Assembly (NCBI GenBank): GCA_947459205.1 | Contig: CANHCR010000006.1 | Span: 1-64,000 of the forward strand | Direction of reading: 5' to 3' | Source of the DNA: Caryophanales bacterium | Lineage (GTDB): Bacteria; Bacillota; Bacilli; Paenibacillales; CANHCR01 | DNA length: 64,000 bases | Part shown: positions 34,424 through 43,225 of the stretch, one piece after another | Position numbering within the stretch: the stretch's first letter is position 1 | How the letters are laid out: every line of letters begins with the position of its first letter | The notes under the pieces: model-generated | The model's input: only the letters and a program-made list of their open reading frames with translations | Database searches by the model: none | Told to the model about the DNA's origin: nothing | Made by a program: the position numbers and the translations under genes

Positions 34424-35923
34424 TTATGCGTTTTTAATGGACTGATTTTTCAAATCATTTTTGATCAAGTCAGCGGTCAATTGGCCCGATAATGTGACCA
34501 TCGGTACGCCGCCGCCAGGATGCGTCGATCCGCCGACAAAGTATAAATTGCTTAGCAGCGCGCTGCGACTCGGGATTTTGAAACCGCCATTCCGTTTTTT
34601 ATCGGCCGCTACACCATATATCGAGCCACCATTGGAACCGTATAAACTTTGCAAATCGTCTGGGATGAACTGATATTCAAAGACGATATGTTTACGTAAT
34701 TCGGAAGCGCCCATCCGCTCCAATTTGTCGAGCACCAATTCGCGATAACGAGTTCGGTGTTGCTCCCAACTCTCGCCACTCTTCAGCGGAGGTACGTGCG
34801 TCAAGATAAACCAATTCTCACAACCTTCAGGCGCTTGGCTCGGATCAGATTTAGAGGAAATGCCTACATACACGGTCGGATCATCGGCAGGCACTTCTTC
34901 GTCATAAATTTGGCTGAACTCGAGTTGTGGATTTCGTGAGAAAAAGAAATTGTGATGCGTGAACTGCGAATACTCACGATCGACGCCAAGCAGCATTACC
35001 AATCCCGAAACAGTCGGGTTAAACTTCTCTAACTTCTTCGTTTCTTGTTTGGCTTGTGGAACATCGGCAAGCACACTCTGATAGGCCGGTATCGCTTCAA
35101 GATTGCTCACAATAAGGTCGGCGTATACCGTTTCACCAGATTCTAGCGTTAAGCCAGTCGCTTTGCCATTCGTATGCTCGATTTTCGCGACTTTGGCATT
35201 CGTCTGCACCGGCACCTCAAGTTCTTCGAGCAAACGCAACATACCGCGCGCAATGTTGTACATGCCGCCTTTCACGTAGTAGATGCCTAGACCCATTTGC
35301 ACATGTGCAAGTTGCGACAAAATAGCAGGTGAATGGTACGGCGAAGAACCGACATACATGACAAGAAAATCGAACATTTGCTGGATTCGTGCGTCATCAA
35401 AAAAACTTTTCGTGGCCTGATTCACCGTCTTCAGCGGATCCATCGCCAACAACTCGCGTAGTGAATGATGACTGCGCAATTCAGACAGACCAGATATACT
35501 TTTTGCATAGAAACTCTTCATACATAGTTCGTATTGCTTATAGGAGTAACTTAAGTAGTCGAACAATGCAGCACTGTCATTGTGTGATATTTTCTCTAAC
35601 TCGGCAACCATCGTTGGCAAATCACCGCTCATATCAATCGTTGTGCCGTCTTCAAAAATCGAGCGCCACTGTGGCTCGACGCGCATAATTTCAACATAAT
35701 CCGACAACTTTCTGCCAGCCGAGGCAAATAATTTTTCCAGCACCCACGGCATCGTTAAGATGGACGGCCCCGTATCGAACGAATACCCGTTGCCTTCACG
35801 GATGTTCAACTTTCCACCAGCTCGTTCGTTTTTTTCATACACCGTCACATTGTGTCCGTCTGCACGCAAACGAATGGCCGCCGATAAACCTGCCAGTCCA
35901 CCGCCAACTACTGCAACTTTCAT
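34424..35923 (-). CDS. CrtP/CrtNb-type carotenoid oxidase (CrtI family), paralogue 1
   Basis: 499 residues. An FAD-dependent enzyme of the CrtI/CrtN family: N-terminal VVGGGLAGLSAAIRL dinucleotide fold with YEKNERAGGKL, and C-terminal FVGGSTHPGGGVPMV. YVGSSPYHSPA in the middle is shared with the fourth paralogue (45187-46686) and recalls CrtP/CrtNb, which oxidise the end methyl group of diaponeurosporene to an aldehyde. ATG 35923 has AAGGAGG 8 nt upstream. It is the second gene of a minus-strand operon with the methyltransferase. Whether it is an oxygenase or a desaturase needs assay. Confidence 0.85.
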   Translation of the reverse strand: MKVAVVGGGLAGLSAAIRLRADGHNVTVYEKNERAGGKLNIREGNGYSFDTGPSILTMPWVLEKLFASAGRKLSDYVEIMRVEPQWRSIFEDGTTIDMSGDLPTMVAELEKISHNDSAALFDYLSYSYKQYELCMKSFYAKSISGLSELRSHHSLRELLAMDPLKTVNQATKSFFDDARIQQMFDFLVMYVGSSPYHSPAILSQLAHVQMGLGIYYVKGGMYNIARGMLRLLEELEVPVQTNAKVAKIEHTNGKATGLTLESGETVYADLIVSNLEAIPAYQSVLADVPQAKQETKKLEKFNPTVSGLVMLLGVDREYSQFTHHNFFFSRNPQLEFSQIYDEEVPADDPTVYVGISSKSDPSQAPEGCENWFILTHVPPLKSGESWEQHRTRYRELVLDKLERMGASELRKHIVFEYQFIPDDLQSLYGSNGGSIYGVAADKKRNGGFKIPSRSALLSNLYFVGGSTHPGGGVPMVTLSGQLTADLIKNDLKNQSIKNA

Positions 35924-35947
35924 GTGCTCAACCTCCTTAAATTTGCA

Positions 35948-36502
35948 TTAATATAAAAACGGAATGAGGCGTCGGCGTTTTTTTAGCCATAGTGCATACG
36001 AATCACCGAATTGTGCCAACATTGCGCGTTCTTCCAAACGAATTCGCACCATCAAAACAGGGAGCATGAGTAACCAGACAGAGACCAGCCCTAGCCATGT
36101 GTTTAGGCAAAGGGCGATGCCGGATAAACTAAGTAAAATGCCGAAGTAGAGCGGATGCGCTAATAAACGATACGGACCACTGGATACAAGCTGCGTATGA
36201 TCGCTGACTTTAATGTGGCGGGAGAAGTTGTTGCCTAGTTCATGGATGCCCCACCAACGCAGCATAACACCGCTGGCATAAATGATAAGTCCGAGGAATG
36301 GCAACCAAGTACTTTTGTGTTGAATAGAGGTAAGTTGGTAATGAGATGAGATTGCCGAAATGGTGATGCTTACTATGAGTGAACACCAAATGAGCAGGAG
36401 ACTTCGACGTTCGACGACGCCTTCTTTGCTGCGATCGGGACGATGAATGATTAACTCGAGCAACCAAAAGAAAGTGATGAGAGAGAATATTAGGGTGAAC
36501 AT
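35948..36502 (-). CDS. Isoprenylcysteine carboxyl methyltransferase (ICMT)-like membrane protein
   Basis: 184 residues with four or five hydrophobic segments. The C-terminal signature of the ICMT/PEMT membrane methyltransferases is clear: LVSSGPYRLLAHPLYFG, then RIRLEERAML and FGDSYALWLKKRRRLIPFL, which bind S-adenosylmethionine. ATG 36502 is chosen because GGAAGGTG lies just upstream; the GTG at 36511 overlaps that site. It precedes a carotenoid oxidase gene and starts beside the 11-bp repeat array. In this place it might methylate a carotenoid carboxylate, a methyl ester found in some bacillus apocarotenoids. That is an inference. Confidence 0.8.
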   Translation of the reverse strand: MFTLIFSLITFFWLLELIIHRPDRSKEGVVERRSLLLIWCSLIVSITISAISSHYQLTSIQHKSTWLPFLGLIIYASGVMLRWWGIHELGNNFSRHIKVSDHTQLVSSGPYRLLAHPLYFGILLSLSGIALCLNTWLGLVSVWLLMLPVLMVRIRLEERAMLAQFGDSYALWLKKRRRLIPFLY

Positions 36503-36523
36503 GAGGAACACCTTCCCACGATT

Positions 36524-36562
36524 TATATAAGTATTGTATAATAGTTATATCAGTTTTGTATA
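36524..36562. promoter_or_regulatory. 11-bp repeat array, probable CarH/LitR-type operator (array 1)
   Basis: TATATA, TGTATA, TATATC and TGTATA begin at 36524, 36535, 36546 and 36557, exactly 11 bp apart. The array lies between the divergent methyltransferase and aldehyde dehydrogenase genes. CarH-type MerR regulators bind tandem 11-bp repeats with a TGTA-like core over the -35 box of carotenoid genes. No such regulator is in the window. Confidence 0.65.
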
Positions 36563-36586
36563 GATTTATTTTGGAGATGAGCGTCA

Positions 36587-38005
36587 ATGAACATGACAGC
36601 GGAACATATTCAGCAAAAAATGACTCTTGCTCGTGAGGCGCAGCGTGTATGGCGGACATTTTCTGTCAAACAACGTCTGCAATTGATTAAGCAATTGCGC
36701 ATCAAAGTCGTTGCAGCATCGAATGATTGGGTTGAGATTTTTGCCGAGGAGACGAACAAAACGCCGACCGATACGTTGTCCGGCGACGTCTTTATGATTG
36801 CCGGTGCATGCAAATTTTATGAAAAACATGCGGTATCGATGCTTCGACCACAAAGCAAACGTACACCGCTCGAATTTTTCGGACAAACATCGTATGTAAC
36901 CTACGATCCGCTCGGTGTCGTGCTCGTCATTGCGCCTTGGAATTTCCCGCTACAACTAAGTCTCATACCATTAATAAGTGCAATGATTGCCGGCAATGCA
37001 GTCATTCTCAAACCGTCCGAACATACGCCGCGCATTAACGCTCGAATCGAAGAACTATTACTGTCATGCGGCTTTCCGCAGCACTTGGTACAGCTGATTC
37101 ACGGTGACGGCGCTGTCGGCGAGATGTTGATTGACGCGCGACCAGATAAAGTGTTCTTCACTGGTGGCGGATTTGTCGGGCAAAAAGTGTACGAGCGCGC
37201 AGCACGACATATGATTCCGTGTGATCTCGAATTGGGCGGCAATGATGCAATGATTGTCGCGGCTGACGCCAATTTGGAGCGTGCGGCCAAAGCGACTGTC
37301 TGGGGAGCCTTCATGAATTCAGGTCAAGTTTGTATCGGTGTTGAGCGTGTGTACGTTCATCGCACACTTTACGAACCGTTTGTCGAGCGTGTAGTACAAC
37401 TTGCGCAACAGTTAAGACAAGGTACAAGTGCGGAACATGATGTGGGCGGCATGAGCACGCACACTGGATTCGAAAAAGTGAGGTCTGTCGTTGAACTTGC
37501 GGTTCAACAGGGAGCTAAAGTGTTGCTAGGTGGTTATCGTAACGATGTGCAGGCACCGTATTTCCCGCCGACCGTTTTGGTAGATGTGAATGAGCAAATG
37601 AATGTAGTCAAAGAGGAAACGTTTGGCCCCGTGCTGTCCATCATGCGAGTAGACAGTGAAGAGGAAGCGGTGGCTCGCATTAACGCCGGACGTTACGGCT
37701 TAAACAGTTACATATTTAGCTGTAATCTTACCCGAGCCCGCAGACTGGCAGAACAACTGCAAACAGGCAATTGCTATATCAACGACGTCATCACGAACAT
37801 CGGTAACATGCATTTGCCGTTCGGCGGCGTAAAAGCGAGCGGACTCGGGCGCTATCATGGTGCAGAAGGGCTCTACACATTTTGCAATAGCAAATCGGTA
37901 ATGGTCGATAAAGGGCGGTCAAATAGTAAATTCAACTGGTTTCCGTATAGTGCGAAACGCTTATCGTGGTTTCAAAAAATGCTCAATTGGCTGTACGGTC
38001 GCTGA
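36587..38005 (+). CDS. Carotenoid aldehyde dehydrogenase (AldH/CrtNc type)
   Basis: 472 residues, an NAD(P)-dependent aldehyde dehydrogenase. Catalytic Cys in NSGQVCIGVER, general base Glu in LELGGNDAM, cofactor site PWNFPLQL and FTGGGFVG. In staphyloxanthin-like pathways such an enzyme (AldH) oxidises 4,4'-diaponeurosporenal to the acid, and in bacilli CrtNc does so. GGAGATG precedes the ATG. It is transcribed away from the methyltransferase through repeat array 1 and ends 6 bp before the stop of the peroxidase gene. The family is certain; the carotenoid substrate is inferred from context. Confidence 0.85.
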   Translation: MNMTAEHIQQKMTLAREAQRVWRTFSVKQRLQLIKQLRIKVVAASNDWVEIFAEETNKTPTDTLSGDVFMIAGACKFYEKHAVSMLRPQSKRTPLEFFGQTSYVTYDPLGVVLVIAPWNFPLQLSLIPLISAMIAGNAVILKPSEHTPRINARIEELLLSCGFPQHLVQLIHGDGAVGEMLIDARPDKVFFTGGGFVGQKVYERAARHMIPCDLELGGNDAMIVAADANLERAAKATVWGAFMNSGQVCIGVERVYVHRTLYEPFVERVVQLAQQLRQGTSAEHDVGGMSTHTGFEKVRSVVELAVQQGAKVLLGGYRNDVQAPYFPPTVLVDVNEQMNVVKEETFGPVLSIMRVDSEEEAVARINAGRYGLNSYIFSCNLTRARRLAEQLQTGNCYINDVITNIGNMHLPFGGVKASGLGRYHGAEGLYTFCNSKSVMVDKGRSNSKFNWFPYSAKRLSWFQKMLNWLYGR

Positions 38006-38011
38006 ACCGCC

Positions 38012-38488
38012 CTACAACAACTTTTGCAGTTCTTCGCTGATTTTTTCTGGCGTGTCCGTAGGTGCGAAACGTTTGATGACGTTTCCCTCGCGGTTGACAA
38101 GGAACTTCGTAAAATTCCACTTGATTGCTTCCGTTCCGAACAAGCCTGGCGCCTCTTTTTTTAAGAATTTGAACAGTGGGTCGGCATGCTCACCGTTCAC
38201 ATCAATCTTGGCAAACATCGGGAACGACACATCATATTTTAACGAACAAAAGTTGCGAATCTCCTCCTCGGAACCCGGTTCCTGTGCGCCGAACTGGTTG
38301 CATGGAAATCCCAAAACTTCTACGCCTTGCGTTTGTAAGTTGCTGTACAGTTTTTGCAAACCTGCATACTGCGGCGTGAATCCACACTTGCTCGCTGTAT
38401 TCACAATCAGGAGCACCTTGTTTTTGTAGGCGTCGAGCTTAATTGCTTGGCCATCGATGGTCTCGACAGAGAAATCGTAGATTGACAT
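38012..38488 (-). CDS. Glutathione peroxidase family protein (BsaA type)
   Basis: 158 residues. Thiol peroxidase of the GPx family with Cys in place of selenocysteine: [15 protein letters not shown], then [14 protein letters not shown] and IKWNFTKFL. Bacillary members use thioredoxin rather than glutathione and remove peroxides including lipid hydroperoxides. ATG 38488 has GAGGTG upstream; the longer frame has no ribosome site. It is transcribed divergently from the crtN operon through repeat array 2, which suggests co-regulation with carotenoid synthesis as a response to light-generated oxidants. Confidence 0.92.
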   Translation of the reverse strand: MSIYDFSVETIDGQAIKLDAYKNKVLLIVNTASKCGFTPQYAGLQKLYSNLQTQGVEVLGFPCNQFGAQEPGSEEEIRNFCSLKYDVSFPMFAKIDVNGEHADPLFKFLKKEAPGLFGTEAIKWNFTKFLVNREGNVIKRFAPTDTPEKISEELQKLL

Positions 38489-38536
38489 TGATACACCTCT
38501 TCTTTTAAATTTTCTGTTGCTTAAAACCATGGTTGG

Positions 38537-38576
38537 TGTATAATTATTGTATAATATTTGTATAGATAAGTATAGT
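38537..38576. promoter_or_regulatory. 11-bp repeat array overlapping the crtN promoter (array 2)
   Basis: Three perfect TGTATA cores start at 38537, 38548 and 38559 (period exactly 11), with a fourth weaker GTATAG at 38570. A promoter of TTGTAT (38547-38552), an 18-nt spacer and TATAGT (38571-38576) lies within it, so the array covers the -35 box as CarH operators do. It is shared by the divergent peroxidase gene. Confidence 0.7.
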
Positions 38577-38603
38577 TTCGAAAAAATATAAGGGGGAAGG
38601 CGC

Positions 38604-40085
38604 ATGGAACATCAACCGTCGGTCGCAATCATCGGCGCCGGACCAGGTGGCTTGGCTGCAGCGATGTTGCTTGCCGCCAATGGCTACAAAGTACAAGTGT
38701 TTGAAAAACATCATCAGGTCGGGGGACGGACATCACGGGTACGACTGGGCGAATACCTTTTTGACCGCGGTCCGACTTTTTTTATGATGCCACATTTGCT
38801 CGAGGAAATATTCCATAGTAGCGGACGTAACTTAAGCGATTATGTGAAGTTGACGAAACTTGATCCGCTTTATCGATTGAAGTTCGGCAATCGTGAATTT
38901 TTACCAACGCAAGACCGTGAACAGATGAAACACCGGTTGGAGGCACTGTTTCCTGGGAGTGCGGCAGGTTATGAACGGTTCATGGATGATCACGAGAAGA
39001 AGTTCGCGCATATTGTTCCGTTATTGCAGCGACCGTTTGCGCAATTGACTGATTATTTGCGTTGGTCGGTGATGAAAGCCCTCCCTTATCTTCACCTTCA
39101 TGAGACAGTTTATGATCACTTGTCTCGATATTTCAAATATGAAGAACTGAAATATGCATTCGCTTTTCAGGCCAAATATTTAGGGATGTCTGCTTGGGAT
39201 TGTCCCGGAACGTTTTCGATTCTTTCTTACCAAGAGCACAAATACGGTTTGTTTCATGTCGAAGGCGGACTAAATCGATTGTGCGCGGCAATGGCGCAAG
39301 TGGTGGAAGAACTGGGCGGCGAGGTGCAGCTGAATGCGCCGGTAGAAGAAGTGGTGGTGGAACGTGGCAAAGCGGTCGCGCTCAAATTGACCGACGGTAC
39401 ATCGGTGGCGGCGGACGAGATCGTCATCAATGCCGACTTCAGCACTGCTGCAAGCAACTTGTTTGCTCCAGGTGTATTGAAAAAGTACAGCGCGGAAAAG
39501 GTTGCGAATAAAAAATATTCCTGCTCCACCTTTATGATGTACCTAGGTGTGAAGCGGACATTTGATATTCCCCATCACAATATATATTTCGCCGGCGATT
39601 ATAAACGAAATGTGGATGAGATGACCAAGCACAAGGTGTTATCTGAGGATGCCTCTTATTATGTTCACAATCCGAGCACTATTGATTCTACTTTGGCGCC
39701 ACAAGGTAAGTCGGCGTTGTACGTTTTGATGCCGGTGCCAAATTTGCAGGCGGATGTAGATTGGAATGAGCATAAGCAGGCATTTCGCGATTCGTTCATT
39801 GCGCGTATGGAACAACAACCAGAGTTTGCTGGTCTATCGCAAGACATTGAGGAAGAAATGGTACTTACGCCACATGATTGGATGGCGGAACATGATGTGT
39901 ACCGTGGCGCCACATTCAGCATGGCACATTCGCTCGATCAGATGATGTATTTTCGACCGCATAACCGCTTCGAAGAACTTTCGAATGTGTATCTCGTTGG
40001 TGGTGGAACACATCCCGGCAGCGGTTTGCCGACCATTTTTGAATCAGCAAAAATTAGTACGCAATTGATTCTTCAAAAGCAATGA
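38604..40085 (+). CDS. crtN: Diapophytoene (or phytoene) desaturase
   Basis: 493 residues, the paralogue closest to classical CrtN/CrtI. FAD fold [19 protein letters not shown] with [16 protein letters not shown], and the C-terminal signature [19 protein letters not shown]...[18 protein letters not shown]. It introduces double bonds into diapophytoene (C30) or phytoene (C40) to give the coloured chain; chain length cannot be told. GGGGGAAGG precedes the ATG. It is the first gene of a seven-gene operon (38604-46686) with 16 bp or less between genes, most of which overlap, so translation is coupled. Transcription starts in repeat array 2. Confidence 0.9.
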   Translation: MEHQPSVAIIGAGPGGLAAAMLLAANGYKVQVFEKHHQVGGRTSRVRLGEYLFDRGPTFFMMPHLLEEIFHSSGRNLSDYVKLTKLDPLYRLKFGNREFLPTQDREQMKHRLEALFPGSAAGYERFMDDHEKKFAHIVPLLQRPFAQLTDYLRWSVMKALPYLHLHETVYDHLSRYFKYEELKYAFAFQAKYLGMSAWDCPGTFSILSYQEHKYGLFHVEGGLNRLCAAMAQVVEELGGEVQLNAPVEEVVVERGKAVALKLTDGTSVAADEIVINADFSTAASNLFAPGVLKKYSAEKVANKKYSCSTFMMYLGVKRTFDIPHHNIYFAGDYKRNVDEMTKHKVLSEDASYYVHNPSTIDSTLAPQGKSALYVLMPVPNLQADVDWNEHKQAFRDSFIARMEQQPEFAGLSQDIEEEMVLTPHDWMAEHDVYRGATFSMAHSLDQMMYFRPHNRFEELSNVYLVGGGTHPGSGLPTIFESAKISTQLILQKQ

Positions 40086-40101
40086 CTTGGTGGTGTGGAA
40101 G

Positions 40102-41580
40102 ATGAGGAATCAAAGTGAAATCGATGTAGCGATTGTCGGTGGCGGAATTGGCGGCATGGTAGCGGCGTTACTGTTGCGGAACAAAGGCTGCAGTGTCACG
40201 ATTTATGAAAAAGAGTCGCGTTTAGGTGGCAGGTTAGCTTTCCATCGACATGATGAGTGGCGGATTGACCAAGGCCCGACGGTCGTACTCCTACCGCAGA
40301 TGATTCTGTCTATCTTGGAGGGAGCAGGCGTTGATTGCACAAAACTTAAGAAGCAATTGACGCTGTGTGAACCTATGGCGCGCATCCATTTTGCTGATGG
40401 TACGGTGTTTCATAAGTATCATGATGTGGCGCAACAAATGGCGGAAATCGAGCGCGCATCACCTGGTGAGTCAGTGAATTTCCAAGCATACATGACAGAC
40501 CTCAAAAAAATGTATGATGATGCAAAACCAGTGTTTCTCGACCGTGCCTTTCTCCGCAAACGAAATGTACTTTCATGGCGTACTTTGTCTACCTTGTGGC
40601 GTGCAAAAGCACATCTGTCAGTGGAACAATTGGCACGCAAATATTTTCGAGATGAGCGACTGCGTCATGCATTTTCGTTGCAGACGCTATATATCGGTGG
40701 CGCTCCAAAAGGTACGCCAGGCCTGTACAGTCTCATTCCTTATGCCGAGCAAGCTTTCGGTATTTGGTATTTGCAAGGAGGATACGCCACGCTAGCCGAA
40801 ATGCTAACGGAAGCTTTAGAAGCATGTGGCGTGAATGTTCGCTGTGGATATCCTGTGGAACGGTTACTCGTCACAGGTAGTCGCTGTGAAGGCGTGGTGG
40901 TGGGTGGCCAAGCTTACAATCATGATGTCGTTGTATACAATGGCGATTATCCGAATTTGCAAAAAGTTGCAGGTGTGGCGGAACATGATCGAGATCAACG
41001 CCAGTGGCAACCTTCATCCGGTTGTGTACTGCTTTACTTGATGGCGGATTGCAGATGGGAGCAGTTGACGACGCATCAGTTTTTCTTGCCATCACAGTTT
41101 GATGAACAACTAGATACCATTTTTAAGCAAAGCAAAGTACCGTCACATCCTGCATATTACGTGTTTCAACCGCAAACGATTGATGAGACAGTGGCGCCAT
41201 CAGGGAAGACGCTATTGTATGTGTTAATCCCGGTGCCTACGAAGATTGATGGACAATGGAGCGAAGTGGCGGAACAATTATCTGAGCAAGTACTGCTTGA
41301 TTTGCAAACTCGTGCATTGCCAGGTTTGATGGAACACATCGAGTGGCTAGACATTCGCACCCCTGCTGATGCGCAGTCGTTCGGACTGTATGGTGGCGGA
41401 AGTTTCGGATTGGCGCCAACTTGGTCGCAATCAGCCATATTTCGTCCGCAAATTAAACATCGAGAGATCGAAGGATTATATGCAGTGGGAGCTTCAGTAC
41501 ACCCAGGCGGCGGCATACCGATTGTCATGCAAGGTGCAAAACTGATGGCGGAGCATCTACTGAAGGAGATGAGAGTATGA
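40102..41580 (+). CDS. CrtI/CrtN-family carotenoid desaturase, paralogue 3
   Basis: 492 residues from ATG 40102 (GGTGGTG upstream; the TTG at 40087 is an alternative). FAD fold VAIVGGGIGGMVAALLLRNKG, then DQGPTVVLLP; the C-terminal SQSAIFRPQIKHREIEGLY and GASVHPGGGIPIV are CrtN-like. It is more divergent than the previous gene and has lost the HSLDQ part of the signature. It may do a further desaturation step or form a heteromer with CrtN. It begins 16 bp after crtN and overlaps crtM by ATGA. Confidence 0.82.
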   Translation: MRNQSEIDVAIVGGGIGGMVAALLLRNKGCSVTIYEKESRLGGRLAFHRHDEWRIDQGPTVVLLPQMILSILEGAGVDCTKLKKQLTLCEPMARIHFADGTVFHKYHDVAQQMAEIERASPGESVNFQAYMTDLKKMYDDAKPVFLDRAFLRKRNVLSWRTLSTLWRAKAHLSVEQLARKYFRDERLRHAFSLQTLYIGGAPKGTPGLYSLIPYAEQAFGIWYLQGGYATLAEMLTEALEACGVNVRCGYPVERLLVTGSRCEGVVVGGQAYNHDVVVYNGDYPNLQKVAGVAEHDRDQRQWQPSSGCVLLYLMADCRWEQLTTHQFFLPSQFDEQLDTIFKQSKVPSHPAYYVFQPQTIDETVAPSGKTLLYVLIPVPTKIDGQWSEVAEQLSEQVLLDLQTRALPGLMEHIEWLDIRTPADAQSFGLYGGGSFGLAPTWSQSAIFRPQIKHREIEGLYAVGASVHPGGGIPIVMQGAKLMAEHLLKEMRV

Positions 41581-42452
41581 GTATTCAAAAGCATCTGCAG
41601 GAATGTGAGAAGATGATTAGCGTCGGTTCCACCACGTTTTATCATGCCTTTTCATCGTTGCCTAGTCCGCGACGTGAGGCGGTGTATGTCATTTATTCGT
41701 TTTGCCGAATGATTGATGATGCTGTTGATGAACCGGACAAATCACAATACACACTCGAGCAACTGCGCGACTTGTTCGATCGTTTGGAAACGGCGGAAGG
41801 TCATTTTATCTGGCCTTCTTTACGCTGGTTGTTCGAGCGTTTCCCGATTAGTAAGCACCCATACTATAGTCAGATGGAGGGTCAAGCGCGCGACCGTTAT
41901 CTTCTTCATTATGAAACGTTAGAACAATTTGAAGAGTATTGCTATTTGGTGGCGGGAACCGTTGGTGAAATGCTGTTGCCAGTGTTGCATGATACGCCAA
42001 CAGATGAAGTCGCACAAGCCGGTATTTATTTAGGCAAAGCGATGCAAATCGTTAATATTATTCGAGATGTCGGCGAAGACCAACTGCGTGGACGACGCTA
42101 TTTGCCTCTAGAGGTGATGAGGCGCCATCAATATACGGAAGAAGACTTTGCAACTGGCCGAATCAACCAAGCGTTTCAAGATGTGGTGGAGGATTTAGCG
42201 AACATGGCGGGACAATGGTTTGTCCGTGGTCTTCATCATTTGGAGACGTATCCGCTGAACAGTGCCTTCTGTATTCGTTTGGCCGCGGAAGGTTATGGCG
42301 CCATTCTCGACGTTGTACGTGCGAACGGATACGATGTGTACAACAAACGGGCAATCGTGCCAGATTCAGTGAAAAAGCAATTGGTGCTCAAACTGTCAAA
42401 AGAGTGGGCGCAATCCAAGCAAGTTGCGCAGGAAGGCAGTGAAGTCTCTTGA
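41577..42452 (+). CDS. crtM: Squalene/phytoene synthase family, probable diapophytoene synthase
   Basis: 291 residues. Condenses two prenyl diphosphates (FPP to 4,4'-diapophytoene, or GGPP to phytoene), the first committed carotenoid step. Both Asp-rich motifs are present: RMIDDAVDEPD and RDVGEDQLRGRRYLP, plus SFCRMIDDAVD and IVNIIRD. The length and the CrtN/CrtP/AldH neighbours favour the C30 type, and no GGPP synthase is nearby. ATGA overlap with the preceding gene and TTGA overlap with the next. Confidence 0.9.
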   Translation: MSIQKHLQECEKMISVGSTTFYHAFSSLPSPRREAVYVIYSFCRMIDDAVDEPDKSQYTLEQLRDLFDRLETAEGHFIWPSLRWLFERFPISKHPYYSQMEGQARDRYLLHYETLEQFEEYCYLVAGTVGEMLLPVLHDTPTDEVAQAGIYLGKAMQIVNIIRDVGEDQLRGRRYLPLEVMRRHQYTEEDFATGRINQAFQDVVEDLANMAGQWFVRGLHHLETYPLNSAFCIRLAAEGYGAILDVVRANGYDVYNKRAIVPDSVKKQLVLKLSKEWAQSKQVAQEGSEVS

Positions 42453-43225
42453 TTTGGATCACGCGACTATTTTGGTTTTGGTATCTAGTCGGTTTCATAC
42501 TCATGGTATTCTGGCAGGTGCCGGATGCATTGCTGTTTTCCAAAAGTTTATTCTTTTTGTTTTTTGCAACGTATGCGTTCTCATTGCTCATTAAAGATTG
42601 GACACCGAGTTTGATGCAAATGGCGTGGATCATCATCCCCGTTGGATTTTTATCGCTTTGGATTGAAGCGATCGGCACAGCAACTGGGTGGCCATTTGGT
42701 CACTATACATATGGCGAGTCAATTGGATGGAAAATCCTCGATGTGCCGATTACGATTAGCTTCGCGTGGCTTGCAATCATGACGACAGTTATCTTGTTTT
42801 CGACAAGCGGTCCCCGGTGGTTGCGCGCCTTCGAAGCGGGCATTTGGGCGATGTGTTTCGATTTGGTGCTTGACCCAGCTGCAGTGGTGGAAGGCTTTTG
42901 GCACTGGCATGCAGTGACGGTAAGCGCTGACCGTTCGTTACTTGAGATTTTATGGTCAAGCGCGGCGTTTTATGGGATACCGTTCAGTAATTTTGTTTCT
43001 TGGTTCGCCGTTGCATTCGTATTATCTTGGTTCTATCCGGTGCAAGAAACAGGGCAAAAGATGAAAATTCGAGCGCTTCGTTTATATCAAGCGATGATCA
43101 TCATGTTCGCTGCGTTGTGCGTGAAAGGCGGCCTCTTTTGGCCGGTCGTATTGGCGATTTTGATTATTGTCGCGAGTGAATGGAGGGTGCGCCATGATTC
43201 GCGCGGCGGAGAGCAAGTGGTTTAA
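42449..43225 (+). CDS. Carotenoid biosynthesis membrane protein (CruF/DUF422 type)
   Basis: 258 residues with about seven membrane segments. The DUF422 motifs can be seen: EAIGTATGWPFGHYTYGES, FDLVLDPAAVVEGFWHWH, and GIPFSNFVSWF. Members include CruF, which hydrates the end of gamma-carotene or lycopene-like chains, and the bacterioruberin hydratase. In this operon it may add water to an acyclic end group. TTG start, overlapping the crtM stop (TTGA); AGGAAGG lies 12 nt upstream. The next gene overlaps it by 32 nt. Confidence 0.82.
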   Translation: MIWITRLFWFWYLVGFILMVFWQVPDALLFSKSLFFLFFATYAFSLLIKDWTPSLMQMAWIIIPVGFLSLWIEAIGTATGWPFGHYTYGESIGWKILDVPITISFAWLAIMTTVILFSTSGPRWLRAFEAGIWAMCFDLVLDPAAVVEGFWHWHAVTVSADRSLLEILWSSAAFYGIPFSNFVSWFAVAFVLSWFYPVQETGQKMKIRALRLYQAMIIMFAALCVKGGLFWPVVLAILIIVASEWRVRHDSRGGEQVV

